Positions 17,754 to 25,437 of a DNA stretch of 64,000 nt are shown here, in pieces. Within the stretch, counting starts at the first letter, position 1; the number at the start of each line of letters is the position of its first letter. The position numbers and the translations under genes were made by a program. The DNA is taken from contig NZ_CP113062.1 of the NCBI RefSeq assembly GCF_026625765.1, positions 868,001 through 932,000 on the forward strand. The letters are read 5' to 3'. Under the pieces are notes generated by a model. It was given only the letters and a program-made list of their open reading frames with translations. It was not told the origin of the DNA and did not search any database. Source of the DNA: Frigoribacterium sp. SL97. Its GTDB lineage: Bacteria > Actinomycetota > Actinomycetes > Actinomycetales > Microbacteriaceae.

Positions 17754-17909
17754 CGCTCCACTGTGCACCCCCGCGACCGGGGGCGGTCGCCGAGGTGGGC
17801 AGGAGTCGGGCAGGAGGCGCGGGTCGGGACCCTGGGGAGGAGGCGCGGGTCGGGACCCCGGGACGGGTCGCGTCGCCGGTGCGCCGCGGTGTCGCGGTCG
17901 GCGGCGGCC

Positions 17910-18860
17910 TCAGGCCTGGTCGAGGGCGTGACGGGCGGCGCGGACCAGGTCGTGGTCGGTCTCGAACCACGAGTCGGTCGACGCCTCGGTGCCGAGCGAC
18001 ACGGTCGTCCCCGACCGGGACGAGGAGGCGCGCACGGCCCGCGCCCGCTTCGCCGAGAGGTGGACGGCGTCGACCCCCGCGGCCACGAGCGCCGGGACGT
18101 CGCCGAGCTGAACGCCGCCCCCGGCCATCACCTGCACGTCGCCCGCGACCTCGACGAGGCGCGGCAGCACCCCCGACGCCAGACCCGCCCCGACCGTGGA
18201 CGAGCCGCCCGACGTCAGCACGCGCGTGACGCCCAGCCCCGCCAGGGCCGTCACCGCCGCGACCGGGTCCGCCGCACGGTCCACGGCCCGGTGGACGGTG
18301 ATCTCCAGTGGGCGCGGCTCCAGCGTGCGCGGCTCGAGCGGGCGCGGCTCGAGCGTGCGCGGCTCGAGCGGTGAGGCCCCGGGAACCCGCGCAGACCCCA
18401 CGCCGCGCGGAGGGGTCTCGGCGAGGTCCTGGGGTCCGGCCACCCGGTGCGGAGTTGCGGCGGCGTCGAGCGCGGCCTCGACGAACCAGCGGAGGGCGTC
18501 GACGTCCAGCGAGCCGTCCTCGCGCAGCGCGCCCACGACGACGCCGGCCACGCCCGAGCGCACCAGCGCCCGGATCTCGCGCACCATCACGTCGAGCTCG
18601 TCCGCGTCGTACGCGAAGCCGCCGGGCCGGCACCGAACCAGCGCGTGCACGGGAACGCCCGTCGCGACGGTCGCCTCGACCAGCCCCTGCGACGGGGTGA
18701 CGCCGCCGAGCTCGAGGGCGCTGCACAGTTCGACGCGGTCGGCTCCGCCGTCGCGCGCCGTGACGGCTCCGGCGGCGCTCGTCACCGCGATCTCGAGCGC
18801 GGGCCGCCGGCGGGCGGACGTGTCGGCGGATGAGGAGGCGCGGGTCGCGTCGTTCGTCAT
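17910..18860 (-). CDS. cutC: CutC family protein with an inserted repeat segment
   Basis: TIM-barrel protein of the CutC family, historically linked to copper homeostasis but of uncertain biochemical role. Signatures are VELCSALELGGVTPS, TVHRAVD and RVLTSGG. 316 residues, against about 240-250 in usual CutC. The excess is mainly residues ~143-187, where a fourfold LEPRTLEPRP-type tandem and a stretch related to an intergenic hairpin (33481-33531 family) interrupt the barrel just before TVHRAVD. TAGGGT at 18867-18872, six bases before the ATG, suggests a leaderless mRNA. Whether the insertion is tolerated cannot be told from sequence. Confidence 0.88.
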   Translation of the reverse strand: MTNDATRASSSADTSARRRPALEIAVTSAAGAVTARDGGADRVELCSALELGGVTPSQGLVEATVATGVPVHALVRCRPGGFAYDADELDVMVREIRALVRSGVAGVVVGALREDGSLDVDALRWFVEAALDAAATPHRVAGPQDLAETPPRGVGSARVPGASPLEPRTLEPRPLEPRTLEPRPLEITVHRAVDRAADPVAAVTALAGLGVTRVLTSGGSSTVGAGLASGVLPRLVEVAGDVQVMAGGGVQLGDVPALVAAGVDAVHLSAKRARAVRASSSRSGTTVSLGTEASTDSWFETDHDLVRAARHALDQA

Positions 18861-18932
18861 GTCACGACCCTAGGCGAGCGGCTCGACGGGCCCATGCCGG
18901 GCCGGGCATGGGGCGGGGTGCATGATGGCGGG

Positions 18933-20678
18933 ATGTCCGACGCACCCGCATCCGCACCCGCCGAGGCCCCGGCCACCGCCGCCTACCGGGCGGCCCGCGA
19001 CCACCTGCTGGGGCTCGGGCACGACCTCGACCGGGCGAGCGACGAGTTCCGCTGGCCGGACGTCGGCGACAGCTTCAACTGGGCGACCGACTGGTTCGAC
19101 GTGGTCGCCGACGGCAACGACCGCACGGCGCTCTGGATCGTCGAGGAGGACGGCTCCGAGCAGCGGGTGTCGTTCGACGCCATGCGTCGGCGCAGCGACC
19201 AGGTCGCCGCGTGGTTGCACGACCTCGGCGTCGACAAGGGCGACCACGTCATGCTCATGCTCGGCAACCAGGTCGAGCTGTGGGAGGCCATGCTCGCGGT
19301 GATGAAGGTGGGCGCGGTCATCCTGCCGACGTCGACCGTGCTCGGCAGCGCCGACCTCGCCGACCGCATCGACCGCGGGCTCGTCCGGCACGTGATCGCC
19401 AACGCGGCCGACGCCCCGGCGTTCGCGGGGGTCGACGGGGTCGAGGCCGTCACGCGGATCGCGGTCGTCCCCGAGGGCGACGTGACCCCCGCGGGCTGGA
19501 CGTCCTTCGGGGACTCGCACCGCGCCTCCTGGGACCGCCCCGACGTCGCCAACGCGACGGAGGACGCCTGCCTCGTCTACTTCACGTCGGGCACGACGAG
19601 CAAGCCGAAGATGGTCGTGCACTCGCACGCCTCGTACCCCGTCGGGCACCTGACCACGACGTACTGGCTGGGCGTGCAGCCGGGGGACGTGCACATGACG
19701 ATCTCGTCGCCGGGCTGGGGCAAGCACGCCTGGAGCTGCTTCTTCGCGCCGTGGACCGCCGAGGCCACCGTGTTCGTCTACAACTACGGTCGCTTCCGCC
19801 CGGCCGAGCTCCGCGACCAGCTCGAGCGGGCCCGGGTGACCTCGTTCTGTGCGCCGCCGACCGTGTGGCGGATGCTGATCCAGTCGTCCCTGGGTTCGCG
19901 GCCGAGCGCCCTTCGCGAGGCGCTCTCGGCCGGCGAACCGCTCAACCCCGAGGTGATCGGGCGGGTGCAGCAGGGTTGGGGCCTGGACATCCGCGACGGG
20001 TACGGGCAGACCGAGACGACCGCCATCGTCGCGAACGCGCCCGGCGGCACGATCAAGGCCGGCTCGATGGGGCGCGCCCTGCCCGGCGTCGAGGTCGTGC
20101 TGGTCGACCCCGTCACGGGTGTCGTCGGTGACGAGGGCGAGGTCTGCCTCGACCTCACCACGCGGCCCGTCAACCTGATGACCGGCTACCTCGGCGACGC
20201 CGCCCGCACCGAGTCGTCGATGCGCGACGGGCTGTTCCACACCGGCGACGTGGCGGTGCGCGACGCCGACGGCATGATCACCTTCGTCGGCCGCACCGAC
20301 GACGTCTTCAAGTCGTCGGACTACAAGGTCTCGCCGTTCGAGGTCGAGAGCATGCTGATCGAGCACCCGGCCGTCGCCGAGTCCGCGGTCGTGCCGGCAC
20401 CCGACGACACCCGGCTGAACATCGTCAAGGCGTACGTGACCCTGGCCGAGGGGTGGGCACCCGACGCCGAGACCGCGCGGGCCGTCCTGGCTCACGCCCG
20501 GGTGTCGTTGCCCGCCTACGAGCGGGTACGGCGGGTCGAGTTCGCCGAGCTGCCGAAGACGATCTCGGGCAAGATCCGACGCGTCGAGCTGCGCGACCTC
20601 GAGGAGGCGCTGGCCCGGTCGGGCGAGCGGGCCGCGGCCGAGTGGCGCGACGCGGACTTCCCCGACCTGAAGGGGTAG
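18933..20678 (+). CDS. Acyl-CoA synthetase (AMP-forming, MACS-like)
   Basis: Adenylate-forming enzyme, 581 residues, joining a medium- or short-chain carboxylic acid to CoA. The ATP loop FTSGTTSKPKMVVHSH, motif YGQTETT, the GLFHTGDVA region and the C-terminal PKTISGKIRR with the catalytic lysine are all present. The N-terminal SFNWATDWFD resembles medium-chain (MACS/ACSM) synthetases. Start at ATG 18933: the longer frame would begin in promoter-like sequence (CATGAT six bases upstream). It stands alone, convergent with nagA across a hairpin. The actual acid is unknown. Confidence 0.9.
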   Translation: MSDAPASAPAEAPATAAYRAARDHLLGLGHDLDRASDEFRWPDVGDSFNWATDWFDVVADGNDRTALWIVEEDGSEQRVSFDAMRRRSDQVAAWLHDLGVDKGDHVMLMLGNQVELWEAMLAVMKVGAVILPTSTVLGSADLADRIDRGLVRHVIANAADAPAFAGVDGVEAVTRIAVVPEGDVTPAGWTSFGDSHRASWDRPDVANATEDACLVYFTSGTTSKPKMVVHSHASYPVGHLTTTYWLGVQPGDVHMTISSPGWGKHAWSCFFAPWTAEATVFVYNYGRFRPAELRDQLERARVTSFCAPPTVWRMLIQSSLGSRPSALREALSAGEPLNPEVIGRVQQGWGLDIRDGYGQTETTAIVANAPGGTIKAGSMGRALPGVEVVLVDPVTGVVGDEGEVCLDLTTRPVNLMTGYLGDAARTESSMRDGLFHTGDVAVRDADGMITFVGRTDDVFKSSDYKVSPFEVESMLIEHPAVAESAVVPAPDDTRLNIVKAYVTLAEGWAPDAETARAVLAHARVSLPAYERVRRVEFAELPKTISGKIRRVELRDLEEALARSGERAAAEWRDADFPDLKG

Positions 20679-20717
20679 GGCCGCTCGGCGAGCCCGACGC
20701 CCCACGGCTCCGACTCA

Positions 20718-20781
20718 CTGCACCGCGTTTCGTGCACGACACCGCAACCAGTCGCGGTGCCGTGCACGAAACGCGCTGCGG
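20718..20781. repeat. Intergenic hairpin, family B copy 1
   Basis: Between two converging genes. A 14-bp perfect stem (20725-20738 with 20761-20774, arms GCGTTTCGTGCACG / CGTGCACGAAACGC) encloses a second stem CACCGC / GCGGTG. Copies of the same family are at 38865-38924 and 39668-39727. It may act as a bidirectional terminator, although there is no T-tract. Confidence 0.85.
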
Positions 20782-20817
20782 TGTCGGGCGGAGCGGGGCG
20801 GGGCCGGGTGGCGGGGA

Positions 20818-22188
20818 TCAGCCGGCGGGCAGTTCGCGGCCGGCGGCCCAGACCCGGGCGACCGTCCAGTCGTCGTGCCACGCGACGGCGTCGGCCACGT
20901 GACCGGGGGCCAGACGCCCGAGCGGCGGCCGGGCCCCGGCGGCCGGCGCCGTGCGCGGCGCCGTGCCCAGCCCAGCGCCCTGCGCCGGGTCCTGCGCCGT
21001 GCGCGCGACGCCGGCCTGCGCTCCGGACATGTCCGCTCGCCTGCCCCCGGCGTCGAGGCCGAGCACGCGGGCCGGCACGAGCGTCAGCGCCGCGACGGCG
21101 TCGACGGCCGAGAGTCCGGTCCGGAGGACGGCGATGCGCAGGGCGGCGTCCTGCGTCAGGGTCGAGCCCGCGATGGTCGACGTGCCCGTGAGCGTGGCGA
21201 CGCCGTGCTCGACCGTCACCGCGAGTTCGCCGATGCGGTAGTCGCCGTCGGCGGCTCCGGCCGCGGCCATCGCGTCGGTGATGAGGGCGACCCGCCGGGG
21301 CGCCGAGCGCAGCACGAGGTCCGCCACGGCCGGGTGCACGTGCACGCCGTCGAGGATCAGCTCGATCGTCACGCGTTCGTCGCCGACCGCCGCGACGAGC
21401 GGCCCCGGGTCGCGGTGGTGGATGCCGGCCATGGCGTTGAACGCGTGGGTCACGAGGCTCGCGCCGCGGTCGAACGCCGCGCGGGCGAGGTCGAAGTCGG
21501 CCTCGGTGTGCCCGACGGCGGCGACCACGCCCGAGCTGACGAGCCGGTCGATCGCGTCGAGCCCGCCGGGCAGCTCGGGGGCGAGGGTGACCTGACGGAC
21601 GACGCCGTCGCCGGCCTCGAGGAGGCTCTCGACCGTGGCGGCGTCCGGTTCGAGCAGGAAGTGCGGGGCGTGGGCTCCCCGCCGGTCGGGCGCCAGGAAC
21701 GGTCCTTCGAGGTGTGCCCCGAGCACGAGCGGATCACGACGCATCAGGTCACCGACCAGCCCGAGCGACCGGGACAGCACCGGCACCGGGTTCGCGACGA
21801 GGCTGACCAGCGAGCGCGTCGTACCGTGCCGGCGGTGCAGCGCGAGTCCCGCGTCGAGGTCGTCCGGTCCGCCGTCGAAGGCGTGCCCGCCGCCGCCGTG
21901 CGTGTGCAGGTCGATCAGCCCCGGGGTGAGCGTGGCGCCCGCGAGGTCGACCGTGACGTCCGCGGGGGGCGGCACCGCGCCTCCTGCGGTCGGGTCGTGG
22001 GGTGCACCCGACGCCGCCGAGGAGGCGCGGGTCGCGTCGAGCCCGCGCCTCGCCCCGGCCGCCGCGCGAGACCCCGGCACCGTGGCACCGGTGGCGACGA
22101 TCACGTCGCCGTCGACGAGCATCCAGAAGCCCTCGACCACGCCGTCGGCGTCGACCTTGCGGGCGTCGGAGAACAGGGTGGTCGTCAC
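20818..22188 (-). CDS. nagA: N-acetylglucosamine-6-phosphate deacetylase
   Basis: Hydrolyses GlcNAc-6-phosphate to glucosamine-6-phosphate, feeding NagB (4977-5762). 456 residues from GTG 22188, which overlaps the preceding gene's stop as GTGA. Metal and catalytic residues are seen in DLHTHGGGG, HLEGPFLAPD, VGHTEADF, HAFNAM and ITDAMAAAG. It is longer than the usual ~380 because of two low-complexity insertions: residues ~33-76 (with GGAGGCGCG copies at 21976 and 22021) and residues ~378-430 near the C-terminus, both in positions where homologues have short loops. Sequence opposite the gene's upstream neighbour was excluded from the start. Confidence 0.93.
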   Translation of the reverse strand: MTTTLFSDARKVDADGVVEGFWMLVDGDVIVATGATVPGSRAAAGARRGLDATRASSAASGAPHDPTAGGAVPPPADVTVDLAGATLTPGLIDLHTHGGGGHAFDGGPDDLDAGLALHRRHGTTRSLVSLVANPVPVLSRSLGLVGDLMRRDPLVLGAHLEGPFLAPDRRGAHAPHFLLEPDAATVESLLEAGDGVVRQVTLAPELPGGLDAIDRLVSSGVVAAVGHTEADFDLARAAFDRGASLVTHAFNAMAGIHHRDPGPLVAAVGDERVTIELILDGVHVHPAVADLVLRSAPRRVALITDAMAAAGAADGDYRIGELAVTVEHGVATLTGTSTIAGSTLTQDAALRIAVLRTGLSAVDAVAALTLVPARVLGLDAGGRRADMSGAQAGVARTAQDPAQGAGLGTAPRTAPAAGARPPLGRLAPGHVADAVAWHDDWTVARVWAAGRELPAG

Positions 22189-22580
22189 CGGCGGGCCCCC
22201 CGGCCGTTCTCGCGACGGAAGGCCAGGACGCCCGTGACGCCGGCCAGGACGGCGAACGCCACGGCGACGACCGGGTAGCCGAGCATGGCCCAGGCGGCGA
22301 CCACGGCACCCATGATCGCGATCTCGACCAGGGCCTTGCCGACGGCGTCGGTCGGGATCGGGGCGCGTGGCGAACGGAACAGGCCCCACACGACGATCGC
22401 GAAGAGCGGCGCGCCGATCATGAACGCCAGCGACGGGAACGGGAACGGCCAGGCGAGGTAGCCCCAGAAGCCGAGGCTCAGGAAGGCGAGGATCAGCGTG
22501 ACGAACCGCACCACGTCGAGGGGGCCGACCGGGCCGCCGCGGGCCGGGACGGGGGAGGGGGCGGAGTCGGTCGGGGTCAC
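22185..22580 (-). CDS. YrdB-like DUF2568 membrane protein
   Basis: 131 residues, four predicted transmembrane helices; FLSLGFWGYLAWPFPFPSL with the following APLFAIVVWGLF is typical of DUF2568 (YrdB family, function unknown). GTG start, with TACGCT at 22587-22592 ending six bases upstream, consistent with leaderless transcription. Its stop overlaps the nagA start by four bases, so it leads a two-gene operon with nagA. Confidence 0.82.
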   Translation of the reverse strand: MTPTDSAPSPVPARGGPVGPLDVVRFVTLILAFLSLGFWGYLAWPFPFPSLAFMIGAPLFAIVVWGLFRSPRAPIPTDAVGKALVEIAIMGAVVAAWAMLGYPVVAVAFAVLAGVTGVLAFRRENGRGARR

Positions 22581-22614
22581 GCGTCCAGCGTACGGCCGGT
22601 GTGCCCGGGCGGGG

Positions 22615-23550
22615 CTAGCGGAAGACGATGGTGCGGGCGCCGTCGAGCAGCACGCGGTCCTCGGCGAACCAGCGGACGGCCTGGGTCAGCGTGCGGCTCT
22701 CTTCGTCCTGGCCGATCGCCATCAGCTCGGGGGCGCTGCGGGTGTGGTCGACGCGGACCACGTTCTGCTCGATGATCGGCCCCTCGTCGAGGTCGCTCGT
22801 GACGAAGTGCGCCGTCGCGCCGATCAGCTTCACGCCGCGGGCGTGCGCCTGGCGGTAGGGGTTCGCCCCCTTGAACCCGGGCAGGAACGAGTGGTGGATG
22901 TTGATCGCCCGCCCCTCGAGCGCGGCGCAGAGCTCGGGGCTGAGGATCTGCATGTAGCGGGCGAGCACGACCAGCTCGACGTCGTAGCGGTCGACGACCT
23001 GCAGCACGCGTGCCTCGAACGCCGCCTTGGACTCGGGGTCGGTGACGGGGTGGTGCTCGAACCGCTTGCCGTAGAACTCGGCGAGGCCCGACAGATCGTC
23101 GTGGTTCGCCAGGATCAACGGCACCTCGATCGGCAGCTGTCCCGCCCGCTGCCGGAACAGCAGGTCGTTCACGCAGTGCGCCGCCTTGCTCGCGAGCACG
23201 AGCGTGCGGGTCGGGCGACCGACGACGTCGAGCTTCGCCTGCGCGTCGTAGTGCGCGAGCACGGGCGCCAGCGCCGCCTCGAACGCGTCGCGCTCGCCGG
23301 GGGCCTCGACCTGCAGGCGCATGAAGAACGTGCCGGTGTCGTGGCTCGAGAACTGCGCCGACTCGGTGATGTTGCCGCCCGCCTGCACGACGGCACCGCT
23401 GATCGCGTGGACGATGCCGGGTCGGTCCTGGCAGACGAGCGTCAGCGTCCAGTGCGTCGTCGGGGCGGCCGGGGCAGCGGCCCGAGCGGCGTCGGCCGTC
23501 GCGGCGTCGGGGGCGGAGGAGGCGCGGGTGGCGTCGGTCACGTCGGTCAC
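22615..23550 (-). CDS. purU: Formyltetrahydrofolate deformylase
   Basis: Hydrolyses 10-formyl-THF to THF and formate, balancing the one-carbon pool. 311 residues: an N-terminal ACT domain (CQDRPGIVHAISGAVVQAGG), then the formyltransferase fold with NIHHSFLPGFKGANPY and the catalytic Asp region SDLDEGPII. The first ~30 residues are an Ala-rich tail with a GGAGGCGCG copy (23518). GTG start; TACCCT at 23557-23562 is six bases upstream. Related one-carbon genes glyA and folD are at 49040-51342 under a ZTP riboswitch. Confidence 0.96.
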   Translation of the reverse strand: MTDVTDATRASSAPDAATADAARAAAPAAPTTHWTLTLVCQDRPGIVHAISGAVVQAGGNITESAQFSSHDTGTFFMRLQVEAPGERDAFEAALAPVLAHYDAQAKLDVVGRPTRTLVLASKAAHCVNDLLFRQRAGQLPIEVPLILANHDDLSGLAEFYGKRFEHHPVTDPESKAAFEARVLQVVDRYDVELVVLARYMQILSPELCAALEGRAINIHHSFLPGFKGANPYRQAHARGVKLIGATAHFVTSDLDEGPIIEQNVVRVDHTRSAPELMAIGQDEESRTLTQAVRWFAEDRVLLDGARTIVFR

Positions 23551-23578
23551 CCGCCCAGGGTAGTGCGGCCGAACCCGG

Positions 23579-23995
23579 TCAGGCGGCGGCGATGAGCAGC
23601 GTGACGAGCGCGACGAGCGGGAGGAACCCCTGCGTGACCGCGGCGCGGGTCTTCGTGCGGTCCGAGAGCAGCAGGACGAGCGCGGCGGCGAGCATCGACC
23701 CCGTGCCCGCGACGAGCAGGGCGTTGCCCGAGGGGGATGCCTCGAAGGCGCTGCCCGCGCCTCCTGCCCCTCCGGCGGCGATCAGCACGACGCCCACGAT
23801 CGTGACGATCGCGAGGAACAGGTTGTAGAAGCCCTGGTTGTAGGCGAGCGGCTTCGTGTGCTCGGCCTGGACGTCGTCGGTGATGCCGAAGGTCGCGCGG
23901 ACGCGGGGGGTGGTCCAGAGGAAGGACTCCATCACGAAGATGTAGAGGTGCAGCAGGGCGGCGAGCGAGGCCGCGACGAGCGAGACGATGAGCAT
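23579..23995 (-). CDS. DUF1304 family membrane protein
   Basis: 138 residues, four helices. The ALLHLYIFVMESFLW opening and the YNQGFYNLFLA motif are diagnostic of DUF1304, a small family of unknown function. A GAGGAGSAFE segment between helices 2 and 3 is made by a reverse copy of the dispersed motif (23756). TAGGGT at 24002-24007 lies six bases before the ATG. 28 bp upstream of purU; possibly co-transcribed. Confidence 0.87.
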   Translation of the reverse strand: MLIVSLVAASLAALLHLYIFVMESFLWTTPRVRATFGITDDVQAEHTKPLAYNQGFYNLFLAIVTIVGVVLIAAGGAGGAGSAFEASPSGNALLVAGTGSMLAAALVLLLSDRTKTRAAVTQGFLPLVALVTLLIAAA

Positions 23996-24115
23996 GCCCC
24001 GACCCTAAGGCCGGGCGGTCCACGCGAGGGTGGCGGCTGCGGCGGGTCAGTAGCATCGTGGGGGCGCAGCGGGCGCACACGGGCATCGGCACCGGCGAGG
24101 ACGAGGAGGCGCGGC

Positions 24116-25143
24116 GTGGCAGAGCGGGTCACCATCGTGGAGGTCGCGGCCCGGGCCGGCGTCGCGATCAGTTCGGTCAGCAGCGCCCTCAACGGTCGCC
24201 CCGGCGTCTCGGAGCAGACCCGCGCGCGCATCCGCCAGGCCGCCGACGACCTCGGCTTCGTGCCGAGCGTCCGGGGCCGCAGCCTGAGCGCCAAGCGGGC
24301 GTTCACCGTCGGGCTCGTCGTGCACCGCGACCCGTTCGTGCTCGAGTCCGACCCGTTCTTCGGCAGCTTCATCGGCGGGCTCGAGTCGGTGCTCGACCCG
24401 CGCGGGTACGCGCTCATCCTGCAGATGGGGTCGGCGGCGGACGAACCGCTCGACCGCTATCGCCGGCTCGCGGCCGGACGTCGGGTCGACGGCGTCGTCC
24501 TGAACGAGCTGACGGTGGACGACCCGCGCGTCGAGCTGGTCCGCGAGCTCGACCTGCCCGCCGTCGGGGTCAACCCGGCCGGGGACTTCCCCCTGCCCGC
24601 CGTGCGGCAGGACGACTCGGCCGGCATCGGCGAGCTCGTCGAGCACCTCGTGTCGCTCGGTCACCGGCGGTTCGCCCACGTCGCCGGGCCCGGGCGCTTC
24701 GTCCACTCACGGCGTCGCGGGGCCGCCTGGCGGGACGCCGTCGTCGGAGCCGGGCACGAGCCCGGGGCGGTCGTCGAGGCCGACTTCACCTACGACGGGG
24801 AGCCCGGGCCGCCGCTCGCCTCTTCGGCCCGGACGCACCGGTCCACGACCGGCCCACCGCCGTCTTCTGCGCCAACGACCTGGCCGCCATCGGGTTCATG
24901 ACCGAGCTCGACCGACTCGGGGTCCGTGTGCCCGACGACGTCAGCGTGGCCGGGTTCGACGGCATCGAGCTCGGGTCGTACGTGCGCCCCGGGCTGACCA
25001 CGCTGACGACGGCTCCGCGGCTGATCGGGGCCGAGGCGGCGCGCCTCCTGCTCTCGGCCGTCGAGGGCGAGGCCGTCACCGACGCCGAGATCGAGCCCGC
25101 CCGGCTGCTTGTCCGCGCGTCGACGGGCCGCGCCGCCCGCTGA
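24116..25143 (+). pseudogene. LacI-family regulator with a single-base frameshift
   Basis: LacI/GalR repressor. The HTH (TIVEVAARAGVAISSVSSAL) is at the N-terminus from GTG 24116, with AGGAGG seven bases upstream inside a copy of the dispersed motif. The ligand-binding domain reads in one frame up to about 24796 and continues in another frame from about 24801 (RPTAVFCANDLAAIGFM, then DVSVAGFDGIELG) to the stop at 25143. Adding one G to the GGGG run at 24797-24800 restores a continuous protein (YDGGARAAARLFGPD). It is either a real mutation, giving a constitutively active locus, or an assembly error in a homopolymer. It lies upstream of the glycan operon and its operator. Confidence 0.85.
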
Positions 25144-25207
25144 CCCCGCTGACCCCGCGGCGCCCCGCGCCGCCTCAGAGATCGCTCGGCGCCCGGGCGT
25201 CGAGGAC

Positions 25208-25267
25208 GCACCACGCTCGCGTCGTCGAACCACGTCCCGGGGTGGTTCGACGACGCGAGCGTGGTGC
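25208..25267. repeat. Intergenic hairpin with perfect 26-bp stem, family C
   Basis: Arms 25208-25233 and 25242-25267 are exact reverse complements around an 8-nt loop (GTCCCGGG). It belongs to the family at 16468-16533. It lies between the LacI-type gene and the operator and could terminate the regulator's transcript, though no T-tract follows. Confidence 0.9.
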
Positions 25268-25380
25268 GCCCTGCGGCGGGAGCCCGGTGGATGCCCGTCG
25301 GGCGTCCGGTCAGGAGGCGCGGGTCGGGAGATCGCGCCGGGAGGGGTTCCGGCGCAGCGGCGGACGTGCTAACTTCTCGA

Positions 25381-25402
25381 TCTACCGAAACGTTTCGGTA
25401 GA
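25381..25402. promoter_or_regulatory. LacI-family operator, perfect 22-bp palindrome
   Basis: The palindrome contains CCGAAACGTTTCGG with the central CG step that LacI/GalR proteins read. It is 36 bp upstream of the first glycan gene's ATG (25438), and a weak -10-like GCTAAC lies just 5' of it, so a bound repressor would block initiation. The adjacent LacI-type gene is the obvious candidate binder. Confidence 0.85.
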
Positions 25403-25437
25403 CGAGTGAGACCGCACACGACGAAGTGGGTGCCCCG

